Origin: Muribaculaceae bacterium
GTDB lineage: Bacteria > Bacteroidota > Bacteroidia > Bacteroidales > Muribaculaceae
Length of the DNA stretch: 35,301 nucleotides
Direction of reading: 5' to 3'
Assembly (NCBI GenBank): GCA_017620715.1
Contig: JAGAUN010000029.1
Coordinates: 1-35,301 of the forward strand
Shown here: in pieces, positions 14,481 through 22,247 of the stretch
Layout of the letters: each line of letters begins with the position of its first letter
Position numbering within the stretch: the stretch's first letter is position 1
Notes under the pieces: generated by a model
The model's database searches: none
Seen by the model: the letters and a program-made list of their open reading frames with translations, nothing else
Told to the model about the DNA's origin: nothing
Made by a program: the position numbers and the translations under genes

Positions 14481-15592
14481 TGACCCATGAGTTTAGACAG
14501 GGTGGAGTTGAGTTGCTCCACATTGGCGGGGCGGCTCACTATGGTGCCTCCCGATATTACGAATATTGCGGGCACGGTGGGCACGTTGTATGATGTGACG
14601 TATTCGGAGAGGGTGCCGTTGTAAACGGTTGTCCAGGGTAGATTGCGTGCGCTCTGGCGCCATTCGAAATTGTCGGATTGGGCTGCTTGGTCAAGGCCCA
14701 CCTGATATATCTCGAGGCCCTGCGAATGGTAGCGGTCGTAAATTTTACGTAACTCAATATTCAGGGGTGCCGAGAAGTCTTGTGTGTAGCTTGTGAAGTT
14801 GAGCACTACCACTTTGTTTTTGTCGGCTATGTCAGACAGCTTTACCTTTGTGCCTGTGGCATTGGGAAGCTCTATGTCAATCATGCCTATCTCTTCGGCA
14901 AGAATAGTATCGCGTGCTGTGGTGTTGTGTTTTATGTTGGTGAGATAGCGGTCAGACATCATGCGGCAGCGGGGGTCAGATGGGCGACGTTCGGAGAAGG
15001 CGTTTGCAACTGCGCCGATTATGCGGAGGTCACGTTTGTCGGATGTGTTGAGCAGAGGAGTGCCGTTGATGGTTTTGTTGACAATGTAATATGCCACGAT
15101 GCCGGCCGGGTCGGCCAGTACAATATCGGCGAGGCGACGTTTGAAAGCATTGGCAGTGTCTAAGGCCGCTACGGAGTTTGTGGCTATAAATGTGTTGATG
15201 AGGCTGTCGGCAGTGGCCATGGCTATTGCGGCCTGCGAGCCTGTAAGGGTATAGTTGCGGTCGAAGTTGCGGGCAGATGTGGCGAATTCAAGACTCTCAA
15301 CGCTGTCTATAGGGAAGTATACCGATTTCGGGCCGTAGGTCAGACGGTATATCTCGGGATATGCAGGTTTTTCGCCCGAAACGGTGAAGCGGCCGTCGGA
15401 GTTGACGTCAAGGGTATCTATGATATACCATCCGCCCAACTTGTTTTGTCCTTCGAGTAAGAGGGGAAGTGCAGTAGAGTCGGCGTCGGTATCGGAGATG
15501 CGGCCCGAGAGTTCCCATCCGGGGTTGGAGTTGCATGATGCTATTGCCGCTGTGAGAGCGGCACATATAAGATATTTGTTGAGTTTGCCCAT
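14477..15592 (-). CDS. TlpA-fold lipoprotein lacking the CxxC redox motif
   Basis: A 371-residue predicted lipoprotein: signal peptide MGKLNKYLICAALTAAIASC with Cys20 at the lipobox. Residues about 25-110 look like the DUF4369 beta domain of Bacteroidota TlpA-like proteins, followed by a helical linker. A thioredoxin fold of the AhpC/TSA or TlpA type begins about residue 240. The active-site loop that normally reads WCxxC is VLNFTSYTQDFSAPLN: Tyr269, Thr270 and Phe273 sit where W, C and C should be. The cis-proline loop NVPTVPAIFVI is kept. A disulfide reductase role is therefore unlikely; a binding or structural role in the periplasm is inferred. It overlaps the following GT2 by 4 bp. Confidence 0.85.
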   Translation of the reverse strand: MGKLNKYLICAALTAAIASCNSNPGWELSGRISDTDADSTALPLLLEGQNKLGGWYIIDTLDVNSDGRFTVSGEKPAYPEIYRLTYGPKSVYFPIDSVESLEFATSARNFDRNYTLTGSQAAIAMATADSLINTFIATNSVAALDTANAFKRRLADIVLADPAGIVAYYIVNKTINGTPLLNTSDKRDLRIIGAVANAFSERRPSDPRCRMMSDRYLTNIKHNTTARDTILAEEIGMIDIELPNATGTKVKLSDIADKNKVVVLNFTSYTQDFSAPLNIELRKIYDRYHSQGLEIYQVGLDQAAQSDNFEWRQSARNLPWTTVYNGTLSEYVTSYNVPTVPAIFVISGGTIVSRPANVEQLNSTLSKLMGQ

Positions 15593-15637
15593 TGCTATTT
15601 ATATATAATGTGTTTCTGATTCGGTTTCGCTTGGCTA

Positions 15638-15645
15638 CAAAGGTA
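15638..15645 (-). promoter_or_regulatory. -7 box of the TlpA-fold/GT2 operon
   Basis: The minus strand reads TACCTTTG, an exact TAnnTTTG match, 46 nt before the start codon. The nearest TTTG upstream is 24 bp away (plus-strand 15670-15673), longer than usual. Confidence 0.45.
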
Positions 15646-15679
15646 GTATAAATTATCGAAATAAGGTAGCAAAAGATAA

Positions 15680-15707
15680 GGCTCCCTCGCTTATGGGCGA
15701 GGAAGCC
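15680..15707 (-). terminator. Terminator after the M23 peptidase gene
   Basis: GGCTTCCTCGC and GCGAGGGAGCC pair on the minus strand with one G-U pair and a 6-nt loop, followed by TTATCTTTT. It lies 30 nt beyond the M23 gene stop, directly before the next promoter. Confidence 0.75.
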
Positions 15708-15736
15708 TCGTATTTATCCAAAACTCTGCTTTGCTG

Positions 15737-16564
15737 TTATCTTCTGCGTGAGCGGTTCTTTTTAGTTTTTGTCGCTTTGGCAGTTTTGCGGTTTTTCTTC
15801 TTTTTTACAGTTGTCTTGTGCTTTTTGGCCGGGCCTTGACCGAGCACTTTCTCACAGACTGCTTTATTGAAGGTGAATACGTCACGATGAGTCACGTAAT
15901 TGTCGAAATCGATAATCGAAGCCGGGTTGATGGCTATGCCCATGAAGCGGGTTTCGAAGTGCAGGTGAGGGCCTGTGGAGCGGCCGGTGGAACCTCCGAG
16001 TGCTATGAGCTGGCCTGCGCGTACATACTGGTCTTTTTTGGCAATAAGACGTGAGCAGTGGCCGTATACGGTTTCAAGACCGTTGTCGTGACGGATTACA
16101 AGATAGTATCCGTAACCGCCGGCGTTGTAGCTCGATATACGTACTCTGCCATCGAAAGCGGCAACGATTGAGTCGCCTGTGCGCAGGTTCAGGTCAACGC
16201 CTTTGTGCATGCGGCCGAAGCGCGGACGGTAGCCGAATCCTGAGGTGAGGCGTCCTTTGACCGGTGCTACGTAACCGCTTACATCGATATCTTTGATGGC
16301 GGGTACGGTAAGGCCGGCGTAGGCACCGTTGACCGACTGCGAAGCCCAGTTGTAGTTAAAGAGCTCGGAGTTGTCGGGAGTGATTTTCGGGCCGTTGGTA
16401 AAGGTGTTGATTTGAAGTGCTGCCGCGTCGCCTGTGGGCTTCTGGTTTGCTATGAGAGTGTTGTGCTGGTTGGTGTGCTGCAGCGGAAGTCGGGTCTGCG
16501 CGTTCACCGTAAAGGCGGCGGTTATGGCAAGTACTGAGAGAATGATTTTCGTGGTAAAGTGCAT
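15737..16564 (-). CDS. M23-family peptidoglycan endopeptidase with polybasic tail
   Basis: A 275-residue exported protein: signal peptide MHFTTKIILSVLAITAAFTVNAQ, a spacer to about residue 95, then a LytM/M23 zinc peptidase domain. Zinc ligands and catalytic residues are intact: HKGVD (His120, Asp124), VYGHC (His169) and GPHLHFE (His200, His202). Such enzymes cut peptide cross-links in peptidoglycan. From about residue 246 a 30-residue tail is more than half Lys and Arg, ending in RSRRR. A tail this basic is not part of the M23 fold and could bind teichoic-like polymers, glycan or nucleic acid, or hold the enzyme to the wall; this is inference. It follows ndk by 42 nt and is probably in the same transcript. 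Confidence 0.93.
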   Translation of the reverse strand: MHFTTKIILSVLAITAAFTVNAQTRLPLQHTNQHNTLIANQKPTGDAAALQINTFTNGPKITPDNSELFNYNWASQSVNGAYAGLTVPAIKDIDVSGYVAPVKGRLTSGFGYRPRFGRMHKGVDLNLRTGDSIVAAFDGRVRISSYNAGGYGYYLVIRHDNGLETVYGHCSRLIAKKDQYVRAGQLIALGGSTGRSTGPHLHFETRFMGIAINPASIIDFDNYVTHRDVFTFNKAVCEKVLGQGPAKKHKTTVKKKKNRKTAKATKTKKNRSRRR

Positions 16565-16606
16565 CAGGTATATTGTTTGGTTGGAGAGGTATTGTGAGGA
16601 GATTGG

Positions 16607-17068
16607 TTATTTTCCGTCGGGTGAGTATAGAGTCGGGGTCATGAGGGGAGTCCAGTGGTGAATCTCGTCGGGGGTGAAGAAGCGGGCCACCTCGGCCTGT
16701 GCGTCTTCGGGCGACGATGAAGCGTGGATTACATTTTCCTGACCCGACATGCTGAAGTCGCCTCGGATTGTGCCCGGTAAGGCCTCTCGTGAATTGGTGG
16801 CTCCGGTCAAAAGTCGTACCACCTTAATGGCATCGACTCCTTCAAGTACCATAAGCACTACGGGCGATGCGGTCATTGATGCCAAAATAAATGGGAAGAA
16901 GGGGCGGTCGACCAGATGGGCATAGTGCTCGCGAAGTATCTCTTCGCTCAACGTTGCCATCTTCATGGCTACAATTTTAAGACCTTTCTGCTCAAAGCGG
17001 GTGAGAATTTGTCCTATAAGACCGCGCTGCACCGCAGAGGGCTTGAAAATGACAAGCGTTTGTTGCAT
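16607..17068 (-). CDS. ndk: Nucleoside diphosphate kinase
   Basis: A 153-residue NDP kinase of standard length, transferring the gamma phosphate of ATP to other NDPs and dNDPs through a phosphohistidine. The start MQQTLVIFKPSAVQRGLIG matches the family N-terminus (TLxIxKPxAVxxxLxGxI). The active-site motif NVIHASSS contains His115; most homologues read NxxHxSDS, so the aspartate is replaced by serine here. The nucleotide-binding TNSREALPGTIRGDF is intact. It has a strong promoter of its own (17121-17151). Confidence 0.97.
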   Translation of the reverse strand: MQQTLVIFKPSAVQRGLIGQILTRFEQKGLKIVAMKMATLSEEILREHYAHLVDRPFFPFILASMTASPVVLMVLEGVDAIKVVRLLTGATNSREALPGTIRGDFSMSGQENVIHASSSPEDAQAEVARFFTPDEIHHWTPLMTPTLYSPDGK

Positions 17069-17120
17069 GATATTTGAATTGGCTTTTAATAAAAGATTAC
17101 AATTTCCGAGGTCGGATGCT

Positions 17121-17151
17121 CAAAGATACAAATTCGGGCTCGCCGACCAAA
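17121..17151 (-). promoter_or_regulatory. Promoter of ndk
   Basis: On the minus strand TTTG (plus positions 17148-17151), then exactly 19 bp, then TATCTTTG (plus 17121-17128), a perfect match to the Bacteroidota promoter consensus. The leader is about 45 nt. Confidence 0.8.
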
Positions 17152-17257
17152 ATATTAAATAATTTAAAAACCTTAATCAGGCAAAATGGCATATTTTATG
17201 GTGTGTAATATACAGATAGTCAGAATGATAAAGACTGTATTAAAAAACGTGAAATTA

Positions 17258-17277
17258 CCCATAATTATGTTTATGGG
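17258..17277 (-). terminator. Possible terminator downstream of recG
   Basis: CCCATAA (17258-17264) pairs with TTATGGG (17271-17277). On the minus strand a run of T follows about 10 nt later. It is the only hairpin in the AT-rich gap between recG and the ndk promoter, and is weak as a terminator. Confidence 0.35.
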
Positions 17278-17351
17278 ATTTTCGGTGTGGTTAATAAATG
17301 TAAAAATGTGTATTTTTATTAGCGCGAAAATTAACACTCCGCCGCCGAAAT

Positions 17352-19454
17352 TCAGCTTATTCTGCTCCAGTCGATGCTCTTGTCGAAGAGTGCTTTCATC
17401 TCTGCGATGAGGGGAGCAGCTTCGGCCGAAGTCAGATCGGGGTCATTATCGAGCAGGAGTTCGGCCGCTTTTCGGGCCAGTGACAGCAGGGGGCCGTCGG
17501 TGGCGAGAGAGGCTATGTGAAGCTCAATGGGTAGACCCGATTGAGCTGTGCCTTCAAGGTCACCCGGGCCACGCATCTTAAGGTCGGCCTCTGCAACCAC
17601 GAATCCGTCGGTGGTTGAAGTCATAATCTGAAGCCGCTGTCGCGTTTCCTTCCCTATAGAGGCTTTTGACATGAGTATGCAGTAGCTTTGGTCGCCTCCG
17701 CGCCCCACGCGTCCGCGCAACTGATGGAGTTGAGAGAGTCCGAATCGCTCGGCGTTTTCTATTACCATTGTGGTGGCGTTGGGCACGTTCACGCCTACTT
17801 CAATTACTGTTGTAGCCACAAGTATCTGCGCTTGGCCCGAGGCGAAGAGCGACATCTGTGCATCCTTCTCGGCCGGTTTCATCTTGCCGTGCACAAACGC
17901 TACGCGGTAATCGCGAAAGGTGTCGCATATCGTGCTGTAGCCCTCCTCGAGGCTCAGCAAATCGGTCTTTTCGTTTTCTTTTATAAGAGGGTAGACGATA
18001 TATGCCTGCCGACCCATGCGCAGTTGGCGTGAGATGTGTTGGTACACCTCAAGTCGTTGACTGTCGTATCGGAGCAGAGTCTGTACCGGTTTTCTTCCCG
18101 GCGGCAATTCGTCGATAACCGATACCTCGAGGTCGCCGTACACGGTCATGGCAAGGGTACGCGGTATAGGGGTGGCCGTCATTACCAGTACATGTGGCGG
18201 AATACTGTTTTTGCGCCACATCTTGGCTCTCTGGGCTACGCCGAAGCGGTGCTGCTCGTCTATTACAGCCATACCCAGCGATGCGAACCGCACATTGTCT
18301 TCAATCACGGCATGGGTGCCGACGAGTATGTGCAGTGAACCGTCGAGTAGCTGCTCCTGTATTATGTCGCGCTGTTTCTTGGGGGTGGAGCCGGTGAGCA
18401 ACTTTATATTGATGCCGGCAGGGGCGCCCATGGCGGTGAGGGTTTCGAAATGTTGGGTGGCGAGTATCTCGGTAGGAGCCAGAAGGCATGCCTGGCACCC
18501 GTTGTCGAGAGCTATGAGCATTGTCATGAGAGCCACAAGAGTCTTGCCGCTTCCCACATCGCCCTGCAGCAGACGATTCATCTGGCGCCCCGAGTTCATA
18601 TCGGCCCGAATCTCTTTTATAACGCGCTTTTGCGCCCCGGTCAGCGGGAAAGGGAGGTAACGTTCGTAGAACGAACGGAAATACCGGCCTACGGTAGTGA
18701 AACGGTGTCCGACCAACGACGCGCTTTTTTTTCGCGAGTAGCGGAGTATGTTGAGCTGAAGCATGAATAGCTCCTCAAACTTGAGTCTGTTGCGGGCACG
18801 CTGCGCTATGTCGGCCGATGCGGGATTGTGTACATGACGCAGCGCTTCCTTTTTAGGCATCAACTTGAGTCGGCGCACTATGCCCGCGGGCAGTGGGTCG
18901 GTTATGTCGTCGAACTCCGATGTGGCCATGATGCCCATCACCATATTATATATATTGCGCGAGGTGATGGAGCGATTGCGCAGTTTTTCAGAGAGCGGAT
19001 ACACACCTCTGAATGGTATGGCTGCGCCCGGCGATGACGGGTCGTCGATTTCGGGGTGCACCATGCTCCAGCGGCCGCCAAACTCGCTCGGATGACCGAA
19101 CAGAATGTAGGTAGTACGCGTGCGGTAGGCCTCACGAATCCATTTCAGACGCCTGAACCATACCACTTCCATTGTGGCCGTGCCATCGGAAAAGAGTGCC
19201 ACGAGGCGTTGTTTGGCTCCTTCGCCCACGGTATTGAAGCTCACAAACTGACCGCGAACGAGCACAACAGGCATCTCGCCCTTGAAATCGCGTATGGCGT
19301 AAATACGGGTACGGTCGATGTAATGCGTGGGGAAGTGATAGAGCAGGTCGTAGGCCGTGGAGAGCCCCAACTCCTTTTCGAGCAGGTCAGCCTTGCGGGG
19401 ACCTATACCCTTGACGAATTTCAGGGGGGTGGCACGCAGACGGTCAATGCTCAT
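17352..19454 (-). CDS. recG: ATP-dependent DNA helicase RecG
   Basis: A 700-residue RecG, which reverses stalled replication forks and processes Holliday junctions. The N-terminal wedge/OB domain (about residues 60-180, including DRTRIYAIRDFKGEMPVVLVR) precedes a superfamily 2 helicase core. Walker A is LLQGDVGSGKT near residue 300, motif II is DEQHRFG, motif III is TATPIPRT, and the second RecA domain ends with QLRGRVGRGG. Length and domain order are typical. It is the last gene of the parE-coaD-S41-ispD-recG operon, and its start overlaps the end of ispD by 11 bp, implying coupled translation. Confidence 0.97.
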   Translation of the reverse strand: MSIDRLRATPLKFVKGIGPRKADLLEKELGLSTAYDLLYHFPTHYIDRTRIYAIRDFKGEMPVVLVRGQFVSFNTVGEGAKQRLVALFSDGTATMEVVWFRRLKWIREAYRTRTTYILFGHPSEFGGRWSMVHPEIDDPSSPGAAIPFRGVYPLSEKLRNRSITSRNIYNMVMGIMATSEFDDITDPLPAGIVRRLKLMPKKEALRHVHNPASADIAQRARNRLKFEELFMLQLNILRYSRKKSASLVGHRFTTVGRYFRSFYERYLPFPLTGAQKRVIKEIRADMNSGRQMNRLLQGDVGSGKTLVALMTMLIALDNGCQACLLAPTEILATQHFETLTAMGAPAGINIKLLTGSTPKKQRDIIQEQLLDGSLHILVGTHAVIEDNVRFASLGMAVIDEQHRFGVAQRAKMWRKNSIPPHVLVMTATPIPRTLAMTVYGDLEVSVIDELPPGRKPVQTLLRYDSQRLEVYQHISRQLRMGRQAYIVYPLIKENEKTDLLSLEEGYSTICDTFRDYRVAFVHGKMKPAEKDAQMSLFASGQAQILVATTVIEVGVNVPNATTMVIENAERFGLSQLHQLRGRVGRGGDQSYCILMSKASIGKETRQRLQIMTSTTDGFVVAEADLKMRGPGDLEGTAQSGLPIELHIASLATDGPLLSLARKAAELLLDNDPDLTSAEAAPLIAEMKALFDKSIDWSRIS

Positions 19455-20145
19455 GGGCGAGAATATATTGGAGCGTGGCTATATCGGCCGGATGGGTTAT
19501 TTTGAGAGTGTCGACGCACCCTTCCACAATTTCAATCGACCCCGGGTGCAGGGCTTCAACCACGGAGGCATCGTCAGTGAATGCGGGGGTGTAGGGGAGT
19601 GCATATGCTTCTGTGAGGATGGCGCGCGGAAAAGCCTGGGGTGTCTGCACGGCACGTATGGCTGAGCGGTCGAGTGCCCGTGTGTATCCCGGTTCGATAG
19701 CCCGGAGCGAATCGCTCACAGCTACTGCCGGAACAACGCCCTTGGCTCCGGAGGTGAGCGATTGCATCAGGCGGTCTACTACCTGAGGGCTTACAAGCGG
19801 TCGTGCGGCGTCGTGCACCATCACGGTAGTGATATGTGCGGGAAGAGCCTCGAGTGCCAGAGCTACGGAGTGCCAGCGTGTGCTGCCCCCTTGAGTAAGG
19901 ATTATGCCTGTGGCGTCGAAATCGGAGTGCCGATTGGTAATGCTGTGCCACAAGTCGAAATAATCGGGGTGCAACGCCACGATGATGATGGCACCGGGGA
20001 GAGCGGCACGCATTCGCTCGATGGAGAGAAGCAACAGAGGTTTGCCACCCACACTCACAAACTGCTTGGGTATATCCGAGCCGAAGCGGTGTCCAACCCC
20101 GGCGGCCACAATTATTACGGCAGTATGGGTTGCTTCAACTGTCAC
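19444..20145 (-). CDS. ispD: 2-C-methyl-D-erythritol 4-phosphate cytidylyltransferase
   Basis: A 233-residue IspD, third step of the MEP isoprenoid pathway, coupling CTP with methylerythritol 4-phosphate. The CTP-binding signature IIVAAGVGHRFGSDIPKQF is intact at the N-terminus, with VMVHDAARPLVSP in the middle and FTDDASVVEA near the C-terminus. The start is GTG (20143-20145), overlapping the TGA of the upstream S41 protease gene as GTGA. It also overlaps recG by 11 bp. Its product pathway feeds the polyprenyl synthase at 4.4 kb. IspD rather than TarI is favoured by length and the lack of teichoic-acid genes nearby. Confidence 0.95.
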   Translation of the reverse strand: MTVEATHTAVIIVAAGVGHRFGSDIPKQFVSVGGKPLLLLSIERMRAALPGAIIIVALHPDYFDLWHSITNRHSDFDATGIILTQGGSTRWHSVALALEALPAHITTVMVHDAARPLVSPQVVDRLMQSLTSGAKGVVPAVAVSDSLRAIEPGYTRALDRSAIRAVQTPQAFPRAILTEAYALPYTPAFTDDASVVEALHPGSIEIVEGCVDTLKITHPADIATLQYILAHEH

Positions 20146-21740
20146 TGATTGGCCGGCGCTTGAAGTAGGGAATTGTATTTTTCGGGGTCGATGATTACTT
20201 CGAGTGCCTCGCGGAAAATCTCGTCGGAAGGGTTGAAAATTATACGAGAGGTGTCGAAGTCGTATACGTCGCGGCCGATGAGGGCTTTGATATTGGTGCA
20301 GATGAGATTGTAGGAGCGGGCATAACCTTCGGCGTCAAATTTCACACTGTCGGCCAGAGCGAGTTGCTTGAAATCGGTGAGCATCTCCTCGCTTACCTTG
20401 AATTTTTCTGCGAATGCCTCGCGGGTGCGGTATTGTTTCTTGATAGCTTTGCGGTTGGCATCGACATATCCTATAGCATATTTCTGTATCACGCCTTTGG
20501 CTATGAGGTCGCGCAGATATGTCGAGTAGGCGGTGGTGTCGGCCGGAACAAACACATCGGGCATTATACCGCCTCCTCCGTATACCGGACGGTGGGATAT
20601 GAGGGTGGTAAACTGCTGGTCGGGATCGAGGTGGATGCTGTCGGCCGAAGTGAGCTCGCCTGCGGCGTAGCGGTCGTATATGTCGGAGAAATACTGTTCG
20701 TCCTGTCCTTTCTGGTAGGGTTTCTGTATGCAGCGGCCCGAGGGAGTGTAGTAGCGGGCTATGGTAAGACGAATCATTGAACCGTCGGCAAAGGGGAAGG
20801 GGCGCTGTACGAGCCCTTTGGCGAATGTGCGGCGCCCAACAATCACGCCGCGGTCAAAGTCCTGTATTGCGCCTGCGAGAATTTCGGAGGCGGAGGCCGT
20901 GTACCGGTCAACCATCACAACCAGGCGGTCAATCTCCGGGTCGGGATTGCCGGGATTGATGTAGCGCTTCTCGGAGAAATTCTCACCTTTGGTAGATACG
21001 ATGGTACTGTCGCGGGGAACGAAGAGCTGTGCTATGTCGGTGGCCGAGGTGAGGTAGCCGCCGCCGTTGCTGGTAAGGTCGATGATGAGATGACGCATAC
21101 CTTTTTTCTTCAGCTTCTTAAGCGCCTCCTGAAACTCCTGAGGAGTCTTTTCGGCAAAGCGGGTTATCTCGATAAAGCCCACCTCGGGCTGAACCATGTA
21201 AACGGCACCCACGCTGTTGATGGGTATATTGTCGCGTGTGATTACAAATTCGATGAGCTCGGGGCCGGAGCCGCGCTTTATTCCGATTTTCACCTTTGTG
21301 CCTTTGGGGCCGCGCAGGCGTTTCATTATGTCTTTGTTTGACATCTTGACCCCGGCTATTATGGTATCGTTGACGGTGATAATGCGGTCGCCTGCAAGTA
21401 CTCCGGCACGCTGGCACGGGCCGTCGGCTACGGTCTCTATTACATAAAGGGTGTCGGCCGTCATGTTGAAGGAGATGCCTACACCCGAGAAGTTACCTTC
21501 GAGCGGCTCGGTAAGCGCTTGAGTCTCTTCGGCGTTGCTGTATTGCGAGTGCGGGTCGAGGTCGTGCAGCATTGATATGATTGCCTGCTCAACGAGAGAA
21601 TCAATGTTGACATTGTCAACGTAATAGCGGTCGATGATGCGCGCGGCGTTAGCTATCTTGTTGGGAGCGGAAACGTGTTGGGCGCCGGCATACAATACGA
21701 CGCCGGCTATCAGTGCGATTGAGAGAAAGAATTTTTTCAT
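20142..21740 (-). CDS. S41-family C-terminal processing peptidase
   Basis: A 532-residue exported serine protease. A signal peptide (MKKFFLSIALIAGVVLYAGAQ) precedes an N-terminal helical part and a PDZ domain (about residues 85-175, GVGISF...GVLAGDRIITVNDT). The S41 catalytic core has the nucleophile in YTASASEILAGA and the general-base lysine in TFAKGLVQRP, so the Ser-Lys dyad is complete. About 130 residues C-terminal to the core are helical and Bacteroidota-specific. Family members (Prc, CtpA) trim or degrade envelope proteins, often peptidoglycan hydrolases; whether the M23 or muramidase genes here are targets is not shown. The operon position between coaD and ispD is conserved in my recollection of Bacteroidales genomes. 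Confidence 0.94.
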   Translation of the reverse strand: MKKFFLSIALIAGVVLYAGAQHVSAPNKIANAARIIDRYYVDNVNIDSLVEQAIISMLHDLDPHSQYSNAEETQALTEPLEGNFSGVGISFNMTADTLYVIETVADGPCQRAGVLAGDRIITVNDTIIAGVKMSNKDIMKRLRGPKGTKVKIGIKRGSGPELIEFVITRDNIPINSVGAVYMVQPEVGFIEITRFAEKTPQEFQEALKKLKKKGMRHLIIDLTSNGGGYLTSATDIAQLFVPRDSTIVSTKGENFSEKRYINPGNPDPEIDRLVVMVDRYTASASEILAGAIQDFDRGVIVGRRTFAKGLVQRPFPFADGSMIRLTIARYYTPSGRCIQKPYQKGQDEQYFSDIYDRYAAGELTSADSIHLDPDQQFTTLISHRPVYGGGGIMPDVFVPADTTAYSTYLRDLIAKGVIQKYAIGYVDANRKAIKKQYRTREAFAEKFKVSEEMLTDFKQLALADSVKFDAEGYARSYNLICTNIKALIGRDVYDFDTSRIIFNPSDEIFREALEVIIDPEKYNSLLQAPANQ

Positions 21741-21800
21741 AGAATCTATGATTTGGATACTGGAGAGATGAATGGTATGTGATGAATAAACAAATGTGTG

Positions 21801-22244
21801 TCAGGGCGTAAAGTGTGAAGTGTCGGCTCCGAATGCTTTGAGCTCCCGTACCATTGACGAACTTATCATGGCGAGCTCGGGACGAGCCGGCAGTATTACG
21901 GTGTCGATGTCGGGGGCGAGGATGCGGTTGATGTCGGCCATGTTGCGTTCGTAGTCGAAGTCGGTTGCCGAGCGGGCGCCGCGAAGCAGAAACGCGGCAT
22001 CGTGTGCGCGCGCAGCTTCTACAGTAAGACCGCTCCACTCTATCACCTCAACACGGTTCTTGGCCACAAGCTCCGCTACGGGCTTGCATTGCAATATCTC
22101 GGCCGAATTGCCGGTAGCGGCTTTTGCTGTGTTGACCCCGGCAACAATAATGACACGGTCGAAGAGTGCGAGTCCGCGAAGCAAAATGTCGAGGTGCCCG
22201 ATGGTAAAGGGGTTGAACGAACCGGAATAAACAGCTACTGCCAT
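21801..22244 (-). CDS. coaD: Phosphopantetheine adenylyltransferase
   Basis: A 147-residue CoaD that transfers AMP from ATP to 4'-phosphopantetheine in the penultimate step of coenzyme A synthesis. The nucleotidyltransferase signature VYSGSFNPFTIGH (TxGH at residues 14-17) opens the protein, and ISSSMVREL is the second nucleotide-binding motif. GARSATDFDYERNMADINR is the substrate-binding block. It starts 3 nt after the parE stop codon and is followed by the S41 peptidase after 60 nt. Confidence 0.96.
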   Translation of the reverse strand: MAVAVYSGSFNPFTIGHLDILLRGLALFDRVIIVAGVNTAKAATGNSAEILQCKPVAELVAKNRVEVIEWSGLTVEAARAHDAAFLLRGARSATDFDYERNMADINRILAPDIDTVILPARPELAMISSSMVRELKAFGADTSHFTP

Positions 22245-22247
22245 TGG

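Noticed and set aside
17186..17410. 74-codon plus-strand frame overlapping the recG end
   Set aside because: AT-rich, ends inside recG in the opposite sense, and shows no conserved pattern.
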